A DNA stretch of 64,000 bases from G963662605 sp963662605 (lineage in GTDB: Bacteria > Bacteroidota > Ignavibacteria > Ignavibacteriales > Ignavibacteriaceae): NCBI GenBank assembly GCA_963662605.1, contig OY759785.1:496001-560000 (forward strand). The letters are read 5' to 3'. How positions within the stretch are numbered: position 1 is the first letter of the stretch; each line of letters begins with the position of its first letter. Position numbers and translations under genes: made by a program. The notes under the pieces were generated by a model, which made no database searches, was not told the DNA's origin, and saw nothing but the letters and a program-made list of their open reading frames with translations. Shown here in pieces: positions 16,912-24,212 of the stretch.

Positions 16912-18222
16912 TTAAAACATTATTCCTGCTATGGCCGCTGTCATAAGAGTTGCGATGGTGCCGCCGAAGACTGCACGCAAGCCAAGCTGCGCAATGCGGC
17001 TGCGTTGGTTTTCCGCAAGGGGACTGATACCGCCAATCTGAATTGCAATGCTTGAGAAGTTCGCGAATCCGCATAACGCGTAAATCGCAATAACGACGGC
17101 TCTATCGGATAGCTGTGTAATAATGTTTGCCATGTTTGAGTAGGCGACAAATTCATTCAGCACAAGCTTCACGCCGATAAGACTTCCAACATTCAATGCG
17201 TCTTTCCACGGAACACCGATAAGTGCTGCAAAGAATTGAAAGATGAGTCCGAACAATAATTCAAGTGAAATCGGCTTGCCGAAATGGGATAAACAGTATG
17301 CGTTTAATCCGACTACTCCCCCGAGAGCGCCGAGCAGATAATTAGCTAATGCAATGAGGGCGATAAAAGCAATCAACATGCCGGCAACATTAAGAGCAAG
17401 CTTAACACCATCCGAAGCGCCTGAGGCAGCAGCTTCAATTACATTGGCGTGTGTTTTTTCAATTGTAAGTTTTACCGAACCGCGCGTGACAGGTTCTTCC
17501 GTTTCGGGCATCAAGACTTTTGCTATGACGAATGTCGCAGGAGCTGCAATAATGCACGCGTTGAGAAAATGATTTGCAAAAAATATCTGCGATTGGTCAA
17601 TCGCCATTCCTCTAGCTTTTGCATAAGAAGTGCCGAGAATCACGATATATGCGCCCATAACGCCGCCGGATATATGCGCCATGCCGCTTAACATGATGGT
17701 AAATATTTCACTCTTCGTCATCTTTTCAAGATATGGACGGATAACAAGCGGAGCTTCTGTCTGTCCCACAAAACTGTTCGCCGAGACCGACAAAGCCTCT
17801 GCGCCGCTGACCTTCATCAACCATAAGATAACTTTTGCAAATCCTTTTACAACCCATTGCATAATACCGAGATGGTAGAGGACTGCCATAAGTGAGGCGA
17901 AAAAGATGATTGTGGTGAGTGCCTGAAATGCGAAAATGAAACCGAGACTTTTTTCGCCTGCCGGGGAAGCGAGTGGTCCGAACACAAACTCCGCGCCTTG
18001 TCTGGTAAATCCGAGCAGCGTTACAATGCCCGCGCTGATGGATTGAAACAACCATCTACCGAACGATGTTTTCAGCACAAAGAATGCAAATACAAATTGC
18101 ATCAATACGCCGACAAGGACGAGTTTATAATCAATTTTTTTCTTGTCTGATGAAAACAACGCGGCAATAGCAATAAGAACAACGATGCCCGTCAACCCTT
18201 GTAACAATGATAGAATATTCAT
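16912..18222 (-). CDS. Concentrative nucleoside transporter (NupC/CNT family)
   Basis: Inner-membrane protein of 436 residues with about ten hydrophobic segments. CNT family hallmarks are visible: an N-terminal pair of helices, GFIFAFQALTTIIFFASLMAVLYH, VSANSFVGQTEAPLVIRPYL, MLSGMAHISGGVMGAYI, FLNACIIAAPATFVIAKVLMPETEEP and NEFVAYSNM. The QTEAPL and NEFVAY stretches carry nucleoside- and cation-binding residues in characterised CNTs. It imports nucleosides with sodium or protons; ion choice cannot be read here. It is encoded 33 bases downstream of, and in the same direction as, the full-length hipBA pair, so it may share that transcript. Confidence 0.92.
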   Translation of the reverse strand: MNILSLLQGLTGIVVLIAIAALFSSDKKKIDYKLVLVGVLMQFVFAFFVLKTSFGRWLFQSISAGIVTLLGFTRQGAEFVFGPLASPAGEKSLGFIFAFQALTTIIFFASLMAVLYHLGIMQWVVKGFAKVILWLMKVSGAEALSVSANSFVGQTEAPLVIRPYLEKMTKSEIFTIMLSGMAHISGGVMGAYIVILGTSYAKARGMAIDQSQIFFANHFLNACIIAAPATFVIAKVLMPETEEPVTRGSVKLTIEKTHANVIEAAASGASDGVKLALNVAGMLIAFIALIALANYLLGALGGVVGLNAYCLSHFGKPISLELLFGLIFQFFAALIGVPWKDALNVGSLIGVKLVLNEFVAYSNMANIITQLSDRAVVIAIYALCGFANFSSIAIQIGGISPLAENQRSRIAQLGLRAVFGGTIATLMTAAIAGIMF

Positions 18223-18255
18223 CTTCGCCTGAACGTAAGTTTCAAAAGTTTATAT

Positions 18256-19539
18256 TTAAAGACCAATGAAAGTTCTTTGTATAGCATTTATCTGCTGCTT
18301 CTTCACTCCAATATCGGATGCGATTTTATTCCACGAAGCAGCGGCCGCATTTATTTCATCAATAATAGTATCCGGTCGTTTGATGTGCACTTGTCGCGCC
18401 ACAGCAAGTAGATCTTTTCTCGTTATACCGTCTATCTTTCCGTTAATACTCATCTGGTGAAATTTTGTCCAATCACCCGCGGGGGAATAAGCATACGTCA
18501 TGTCATAAGCCGGCGAAAGCGACCACCTGCCGTTTTTATCCATTAAAAAAGATATGTTTTTTGTATGATCATCCTGATTCCTTGCAATAACATTAAAAAC
18601 CATTCGCCTGAATAACTGCTCCATCTCGCCGTATGGAAGACTAAGCATTCGCATTACTTGAAAAGCTTGTTCGTATGAATATGCCCCGGGCTTTTTATAA
18701 TCATAATGCGCAATAGCACATAGTGTTTGCATATGTATTTTGTCGTTGTTTTGCCTGTCGAAACGACGGGTCATAAAATGACTTCTGTTGTTTTCGTGAA
18801 AGAGCATACTGGGCATCATGATTATATCGCACGCAGTCGCCATTTTATAATACGCATATTCAATAAGACCATAACCCTCAGGATCGCCCAGCAATGTATT
18901 TGATACACCGTCAAATTTAATGAGCCAATACTCAAACCCGCGGAGGCTGCCGATTTGTCCGGAACGAACTTCTTTGGTTTTTTCATTGTATGCAATTACC
19001 GCTTTTGCACGCGCACCTCCGGCGGATGTACCGACACGTATTATATCGAGCAGAGCATCTTTTTTGTTTTTACCAAAATTAGCCGTGAGTTTTTGCCGCT
19101 TGGCTAACACCGCACTCGCAAGAGTAACAAGTTCGGTAACATCAAGTGCTTGGGATTTGCTATGTAATTCACGTGTTGCGGGTTTGAATTCGAGTGCTCC
19201 CATCCCTCTGTCTCCGGTGTAACACAAGCGCTCAATAGGGGTGATGCTTGTAATAGGTCTGCCGTGTTGAGCAAGCCATGCGTCAATCAAAGAGTTTCCG
19301 TATGAGTCGGGAAGACTATCGGCGAGCAGACCGGGGAGCCCATAAAATGTATCACGATTCAATCCGGAAAATATAAAGCGTTGTTCGCCGCTTTGCGGAA
19401 GGGGCATGGTAAATGGTGCTATATTTAGCCCCGTTTTAATAAATGCCGAATCATATTCAAATATGGCATAGTCGTTGTCAGCCCACAGAACAGCGCCCAC
19501 GGTTTTATTCCATAAACGTACTTCGGCGATATTTACCAT
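18256..19539 (-). CDS. hipA: Full-length HipA-type serine/threonine kinase toxin
   Basis: HipA of 427 residues. The N-terminal subdomain (VRLWNKTVGAVLW, FSGLNRDTFYGLPGLLADSLPDSYGN, RGMGALEF) is fused to the kinase core. The Gly-rich loop is RVGTSAGGARAKA (about residues 168-180) with S172 at the place of the autophosphorylated Ser of E. coli HipA. EYWLIKFDG, FMTRRFDR, the catalytic N321-Q-D-D-H-T-K-N328 and SPAYD346 are all present. E. coli HipA phosphorylates glutamyl-tRNA synthetase and halts translation; the target here is inferred at most. The 5' end overlaps the hipB gene by 7 bases. It is distinct in size and loop sequence from the split kinase encoded at 15.8-16.8 kb. Confidence 0.93.
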   Translation of the reverse strand: MVNIAEVRLWNKTVGAVLWADNDYAIFEYDSAFIKTGLNIAPFTMPLPQSGEQRFIFSGLNRDTFYGLPGLLADSLPDSYGNSLIDAWLAQHGRPITSITPIERLCYTGDRGMGALEFKPATRELHSKSQALDVTELVTLASAVLAKRQKLTANFGKNKKDALLDIIRVGTSAGGARAKAVIAYNEKTKEVRSGQIGSLRGFEYWLIKFDGVSNTLLGDPEGYGLIEYAYYKMATACDIIMMPSMLFHENNRSHFMTRRFDRQNNDKIHMQTLCAIAHYDYKKPGAYSYEQAFQVMRMLSLPYGEMEQLFRRMVFNVIARNQDDHTKNISFLMDKNGRWSLSPAYDMTYAYSPAGDWTKFHQMSINGKIDGITRKDLLAVARQVHIKRPDTIIDEINAAAASWNKIASDIGVKKQQINAIQRTFIGL

Positions 19540-19880
19540 GGTGGATCTCCTGATGTTCGTCGCTTGGAGGATGCGTATTTTCTTTCCTTCTTTTTGCTCT
19601 TCAGCATTTGCATGGGACTGATATTGGGAGGTGCCTGAAACGCATTTATAACATCAAGCTTATTCAATGCTCGAAGAACACGTACAACATTGATCAGAGT
19701 GGCATTACCGTCCCGCTCCATTCTGCTGATTGTTGTCCGGTCGAGTCCGGATATTTCAGACAACTTTTGCTGAGAAATATTTTTTTGCAGCCTGATGCTT
19801 TTCAAATTATGACCGATTTCGGCAATTATTGCAGAATCGGTCATAGATAATAGGCTTAAATTGTCTTTATTTTGCATCAT
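19533..19880 (-). CDS. hipB: HipB-like Xre-family antitoxin
   Basis: DNA-binding protein of 115 residues. The central Xre helix-turn-helix reads IGHNLKSIRLQKNISQQKLSEISGLDRTTISRMERDG, followed by TLINVVRVLRALNKLDVI. The C-terminal tail is unusually basic (KSKKKERKYASSKRR), longer than in the other hipB-like protein, and could contact DNA or the kinase. It overlaps hipA by 7 bases on the same strand. A perfect 12-base palindrome about 80 bases upstream (19962-19973) is a candidate operator. Alternative start one codon later (Met-Met). Confidence 0.9.
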   Translation of the reverse strand: MMQNKDNLSLLSMTDSAIIAEIGHNLKSIRLQKNISQQKLSEISGLDRTTISRMERDGNATLINVVRVLRALNKLDVINAFQAPPNISPMQMLKSKKKERKYASSKRRTSGDPPW

Positions 19881-19961
19881 AAAGATTGAAAATTAAATAA
19901 TTTGTAGTAAAAATGTAGCAAAATAAAGATATAAATCAAAATTTATTATTGTGTAAAATGC

Positions 19962-19973
19962 TGTAATATTACA
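19962..19973. promoter_or_regulatory. Candidate hipBA operator palindrome
   Basis: TGTAATATTACA is a perfect 12-base palindrome in the AT-rich spacer between hipB (-) and rlmD, 82 bases upstream of the hipB start. HipB-type repressors bind such dyads, but the assignment is from position alone. In DNA this AT-rich a chance palindrome is possible. Confidence 0.35.
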
Positions 19974-20065
19974 TCATAATAAGCATAATACATTAAATAT
20001 GCTGCTTATATACAACATAAAACATGTTTGCAATTTAAATCGGCGGGCAAATCTTGGCGAGAATT

Positions 20066-21502
20066 CTACTCTTTTACCAGCAGGGCGACGTTTTCGATAT
20101 GAAAAGTATGCGGGAACATATCCACGGGCTGAATAACTTTGAGTGTGTAGCCGTTGTTGACGAATGCTTTTATATCGCGCACTTGTGTCGCCGGGTTGCA
20201 GCTGATGTAGACCAATTTTTTCGGCTCAAGAGCAAGTATGTCTTTTACCGTATTCTCGTGCATGCCGCTGCGCGGAGGATCCGCAATGATAATATCGGGT
20301 TTGGGGATTCCTGCTTCTTCAATCGCGGGCAAAAATGATTTGTACAAGTCAGCGGTAAAAAATTCCGCGTTGTCGTTGTTATTCAAACCTTTGTTGACAA
20401 GCGCATCTTCAATTGCAGATGGCGTAACTTCAAATCCGTAAATCTTTTTAACCGCGTTGGCGTTGTACAGAGTTATAGTACCTGCGCCGCAATAAAGGTC
20501 GTAAACAATTTCATCTCCGGTGAAGCCGGCAAATTGCTTCGCGATTTCATATAAATGTTCAGCCTGGAATGTGTTGGTCTGGAAGAATGAGTTAGCACTG
20601 ATACGGAATGTGCACCCGCCAATCTTATCATAGATATACCCACTGCCATAATCGGCGATTTCGTAATCACCTGTCGCAACCATCGCCTTGCGTTCGTTGA
20701 TATTGTTGACGATAGTCGTAATCTTTGGCACCTCTTTGAGAATGAATTCTTTGTATTCATTCATAAGCTGTTCATCACGGGTAAAAGTAACAAGATTGAC
20801 CATGAGGTCTGAAGTGTGCGATGCCTGCTTAATAACAAGATTGCGCAAATATCCTTCGTGAGCTTTGTTATTATATATGGATGTGCCGCGTGAGAAAAAG
20901 AACTCAGCGGTTTTACGGAGAATAACATTGCTTTCTTCCGACTGTAAAAAGCATTCATCCATGTGGATAATTTTATTGTACGCACCGGGAACATGGAGTC
21001 CAAGCGCCGCGCCTGATTTTTGCTTGTCGGCAAGCAAAAACTCTTCCGGCGGCAGCCACTTCATGTTGGAAAAAGAGAATTCCATTTTATTACGGTAGAA
21101 AAATACCCGACCGCTGGGGAGAATATCGCGGAATTCAAAACCTTCAAGTCCGCCCATGCGATAAAATATATCTGCAACCTGCTGATGTTTGTATGCGGTC
21201 TGTAATGTATAGCTGAGATCCTGCTGTTTACATCCGCCGCAATGTGTATAATATTTGCATCTCGGTGTAACGCGTGATTGTGAAGCTGTGAGCAGCTCTT
21301 TGATAACGCCTTCGGCGTAGTTCTTTTTAACTTTTTGAATTTCGACTTTTACCAGATCGCCGGGATATGCAAATGGCACAAATATTTTTCTTCCACCTTC
21401 GGCTTCCATCAGCGCTTCGTCATCGGTTTGAATAGTGCCGATGCCGTTACCTTCGAAGACAAATTTTTCAATAAGAACCGTGTAAATATCTCCGCGCTGC
21501 AT
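20066..21502 (-). CDS. rlmD: 23S rRNA (uracil-5)-methyltransferase, RlmD/RumA family
   Basis: SAM-dependent RNA methyltransferase of 478 residues. An N-terminal TRAM domain (VLIEKFVFEGNGIGTI..VFVPFAYPGDLVKVEI type) is followed by cysteines CKYYTHCGGCKQQ that, with a later Cys, would hold a [4Fe-4S] cluster. The methyltransferase core shows VYDLYCGAGTITLY and IADPPRSGMH, and the catalytic Cys lies in YISCNPATQVRD. The family modifies U1939 (RlmD) or U747 (RlmC), and some members do both, so the exact site is not certain. The start codon overlaps the stop of the upstream methyltransferase gene by one base (TAATG). Confidence 0.92.
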   Translation of the reverse strand: MQRGDIYTVLIEKFVFEGNGIGTIQTDDEALMEAEGGRKIFVPFAYPGDLVKVEIQKVKKNYAEGVIKELLTASQSRVTPRCKYYTHCGGCKQQDLSYTLQTAYKHQQVADIFYRMGGLEGFEFRDILPSGRVFFYRNKMEFSFSNMKWLPPEEFLLADKQKSGAALGLHVPGAYNKIIHMDECFLQSEESNVILRKTAEFFFSRGTSIYNNKAHEGYLRNLVIKQASHTSDLMVNLVTFTRDEQLMNEYKEFILKEVPKITTIVNNINERKAMVATGDYEIADYGSGYIYDKIGGCTFRISANSFFQTNTFQAEHLYEIAKQFAGFTGDEIVYDLYCGAGTITLYNANAVKKIYGFEVTPSAIEDALVNKGLNNNDNAEFFTADLYKSFLPAIEEAGIPKPDIIIADPPRSGMHENTVKDILALEPKKLVYISCNPATQVRDIKAFVNNGYTLKVIQPVDMFPHTFHIENVALLVKE

Positions 21503-22224
21503 TATGGTTTCCTTAGTAAGAAAGCGATGAATCCCGTGTAATTGTCACCTTTAAATTGTAAATAGGTGTTGGCTTCATGCCGGTAAGTTTTAATATCTTT
21601 TTTAAGTGCTTTTTTCTCCGCTTCGGTCATTTCCGGCAGACTCTTATCCATGTTGCGCAGATGTTTTTTATAAACATACTTCATAGTAAAAGAAAGGTCG
21701 GTTTCAACGACGGATTCAAATTCAGCATCCGCGTATTCTTTCTGTATTACGGGGATTTCCCGAAGAGTGACTTTTGTTTTTTCCCAGACATTCCGAACGG
21801 AACGGGTAATCTCTTTACTTAACTGAACAATTTCACCGAGGCAAACAAGTCCCTGCGGCTTAGTTATACGTTTTAGCTCTTTCAATATCTTAACATGTTT
21901 TGCCGTTGATACCGATGCCTGAGCGTAAACAACATCAAACGACTCATCCTTGAAGTCGGTATTGTGAAACTCCATAAACCGGATTCGGAGATTTGCTGTG
22001 CCGCTTGCCTGCATGCGATCGGCGAGCATCAATTCTTCATCATCAATAATTATTTCAACAGAAGAGGCACCTTTGTCGAGCATCTTCTTTGCTATTGAAA
22101 TGCAGCCTTGTCCGATAATAAGAATTGTTTTATCACTTACATCGCAATTGTTAAATAAAAACACCGATTGGTCGTCCAATCCCGGAAGTAAAGCTGGCTG
22201 GGATTCGTTGAAGCTATTGTTCAT
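21502..22224 (-). CDS. Class I SAM-dependent methyltransferase
   Basis: Protein of 240 residues with a Rossmann-like SAM domain. Motif I is degenerate (ILIIGQGCISIAKKMLDKGASSVEIIIDDEE), motif II is DESFDVVYAQAS and a later VCLGEIVQL follows. The C-terminal third, rich in Glu and Lys, ends in GDNYTGFIAFLLRKP, like other small-molecule methyltransferases. The substrate is unknown. Translation is coupled to rlmD through a TAATG overlap. An Ile-Gly-Gln-Gly in place of the usual acidic GxGxG loop is slightly unusual. Confidence 0.7.
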   Translation of the reverse strand: MNNSFNESQPALLPGLDDQSVFLFNNCDVSDKTILIIGQGCISIAKKMLDKGASSVEIIIDDEELMLADRMQASGTANLRIRFMEFHNTDFKDESFDVVYAQASVSTAKHVKILKELKRITKPQGLVCLGEIVQLSKEITRSVRNVWEKTKVTLREIPVIQKEYADAEFESVVETDLSFTMKYVYKKHLRNMDKSLPEMTEAEKKALKKDIKTYRHEANTYLQFKGDNYTGFIAFLLRKP

Positions 22225-22269
22225 TGCTGGGCCTGTTTGATAGAGTTAAATAGAATTGACATGAAAACA

Positions 22270-22950
22270 CTATTTGTTTTCAACGATGCCGTCTTTCATG
22301 GAGAAAATCGTATCCGCCAATTGCATCATACCGGAATTATGGGTAACGATAACAAACGTTTTCTGCAAACTGTCGCGCAACTCAAGAAAGAGGTGATGAA
22401 TTGAATCACTGTTGACCGAGTCAAGGTTTCCCGTCGGTTCGTCTGCAAAAATGATAGCCGGGTCGTTTGCCAGTGCGCGGGCAATCGCAACGCGCTGCTG
22501 CTCACCGCCGGAAAGTTCCGCCGGTTTGTGTTCCATGCGTAAGTCGAGTCCGACTAATGAAAGCATATCCTTTGCTTTATCGAGAGCGTGTTTTTTTGAA
22601 AGTCCGCCGATCATCAAAGGTATCGCGGTGTTTTCAAGGGCGGTAAATTCCGGAAGCAGATGGTGGAACTGGAATACGAAACCGATTTCTTTTGAGCGGA
22701 ATTTTGATAGTTCTTTCTCGTTCATAGACCGAAGGTCGTGGCCGTTTACTTTTACTGTTCCGTTATCGGGACGGTCGAGTCCGCCGAGAATATGCAAAAG
22801 TGTGCTTTTTCCGGCTCCGGAAGCCCCGATTATAACGGAGATTTTTGAGCGCGGAACCCGAATGGATACTCCGCGGAGAACATCAACCTTAGCTTTCCCC
22901 GTGTAATAAGTTTTGGTTACATCACCAGTCTCGATAATAAAATCGCTCAT
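22270..22950 (-). CDS. lolD: LolD/MacB-like ABC transporter ATP-binding protein
   Basis: ATPase subunit of 226 residues with Walker A GASGAGKST (about residues 42-50), Q-loop FVFQFHHLLPEFTALEN, signature LSGGEQQRVAIARAL and Walker B IIFADEPTGNLD. The LPEFTALEN stretch is characteristic of LolD, which powers release of lipoproteins from the inner membrane to LolA. The membrane partner LolC/LolE is not encoded in this window, so assignment to LolD rather than another MacB-type exporter rests on sequence alone. It lies in a minus-strand run with the prenyltransferase gene upstream (71-base gap) and the methyltransferase gene downstream (45-base gap). Confidence 0.85.
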   Translation of the reverse strand: MSDFIIETGDVTKTYYTGKAKVDVLRGVSIRVPRSKISVIIGASGAGKSTLLHILGGLDRPDNGTVKVNGHDLRSMNEKELSKFRSKEIGFVFQFHHLLPEFTALENTAIPLMIGGLSKKHALDKAKDMLSLVGLDLRMEHKPAELSGGEQQRVAIARALANDPAIIFADEPTGNLDSVNSDSIHHLFLELRDSLQKTFVIVTHNSGMMQLADTIFSMKDGIVENK

Positions 22951-23021
22951 GCAGTCGGCTTATCTATAATTATATACATAAAGATGAAAAATACGAAAAA
23001 TACGGAAGAAAGCAGTACGCG

Positions 23022-23906
23022 CTAACCAATGACTTTGTACAGAATCAGCACTGTTGTCGCTGCATATAATAGAATATTGGTTATCATCGGCACATCGTGC
23101 AACATGATTTCCGTTGTGTTCTCACCCTGATCGTATTTGTAAACAAGATACATGTATCTGAATATGCCGAAGACAACGAATGGGGTAGTGAAAATAAGCT
23201 CTTCGGTTTTAAAAACATCTATCGTTCTCTGCGATGTTGTGTAGAGCGCGTAGCAAATAATAACTGCCGCGGCTGATACCGTTGCCATTTGATCGGTAAA
23301 TCCGACTGTATAATTGGTCAGCACTTTTCTGGTGGAGTTTTGTGTCGTGTCGGCTGTAAGAACAAGTTCGGACCTGCGCTTCATAACGGCAAGGAACAGA
23401 GATAGGAACATAGTAGTGAGCAGCAGCCAACTTGATATTCCAACACTAATAGCATACGCACCGGCAATAACCCTCAGCATAAATCCCGCGGCAATACTGA
23501 AAATGTCCAATAGTACCACGTTTTTAGCATAAAAAGAATAAAAAATATTTAGTAAAATGTATGCAAGGTTCGCAAGGGCAAAGCTCGGGTTGATCTGAGT
23601 ACAGAACGCGATATTAATAATCAATAATATGACGGCGAGGCTTATCGCCTGAATAATGCTGATAGCGCCAGATGCAATCGGGCGTTCCTTTTTCTTCGGA
23701 TGCAGCTTGTCTGCCTCCCGGTCAACGATATCATTTATTATATAGACCAGGCTTGATGCCAGGCAAAAACAAAAAACCGCGATCAGAGCATTCTTTAATA
23801 AGTCCGGATGCAGAATGTTCATCGAGAATACCAAGGGAACAAGTACAAACAGGTTCTTGATCCACTGTGGAACCCTGATGAGCTTTGCGATTGTTTTAAT
23901 AGTCAT
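23022..23906 (-). CDS. UbiA-family prenyltransferase, decaprenyl-phosphate phosphoribosyltransferase-like
   Basis: Integral membrane prenyltransferase of 294 residues with about eight or nine helices. The two Asp-rich regions are visible as NDIVDREADKLHPKKKERPIASG (about residues 58-80) and the second around LDIFSIAAGFMLRVIAGAYA. The N-terminal LIRVPQWIKNLFVLVPLVFS and HPKKKERP pattern match 5-phosphoribosyl-1-pyrophosphate:polyprenyl-phosphate transferases (Rv3806c-like), which make a lipid-linked phosphoribose donor. Homologues also occur in Gram-negative bacteria with unclear end product. Oxidase and reductase partners for lipid-linked arabinose or ribose are not seen here, so the product is inferred. 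Confidence 0.82.
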   Translation of the reverse strand: MTIKTIAKLIRVPQWIKNLFVLVPLVFSMNILHPDLLKNALIAVFCFCLASSLVYIINDIVDREADKLHPKKKERPIASGAISIIQAISLAVILLIINIAFCTQINPSFALANLAYILLNIFYSFYAKNVVLLDIFSIAAGFMLRVIAGAYAISVGISSWLLLTTMFLSLFLAVMKRRSELVLTADTTQNSTRKVLTNYTVGFTDQMATVSAAAVIICYALYTTSQRTIDVFKTEELIFTTPFVVFGIFRYMYLVYKYDQGENTTEIMLHDVPMITNILLYAATTVLILYKVIG

Positions 23907-24212
23907 ATAATAAACAGTCTTACGGGCAAAAAGATAAATGATTTTGGAAAATTAGACTAAAAGCAAGAAAAAGACAAATAATTGTCGAAAAAAGTGATTT
24001 TTCCAAAAAACGCAAGATATCGAAAAAAAGAACGTCTAAGAACTTCATGGCTCATTGATCGGTGCTCAATTTAATTAGTCTCATTATTAAGTTTTCTTTA
24101 TTTGTGCTTTTAGAAAATATCATTATTTTACAATCTTGCGTATTGTGCGACAACGCAAAAAAGTGCCGAGTTAATTCTTAATTTATTTTCATTCAATAAA
24201 AAAAAGTGATTT
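23907..24212. other. Divergent 306-base promoter region with hairpin
   Basis: AT-rich spacer between the minus-strand prenyltransferase gene and the plus-strand secreted protease gene; both should be transcribed from here. CGCAAGAT (24011-24018) and ATCTTGCG (24133-24140) are inverted copies, and a compact hairpin TTGCG-TA-TTGT-GCG-ACAA-CGCAA spans 24136-24158 in the leader of the protease gene. No coding sequence and no complete promoter match were recognised. Confidence 0.5.
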
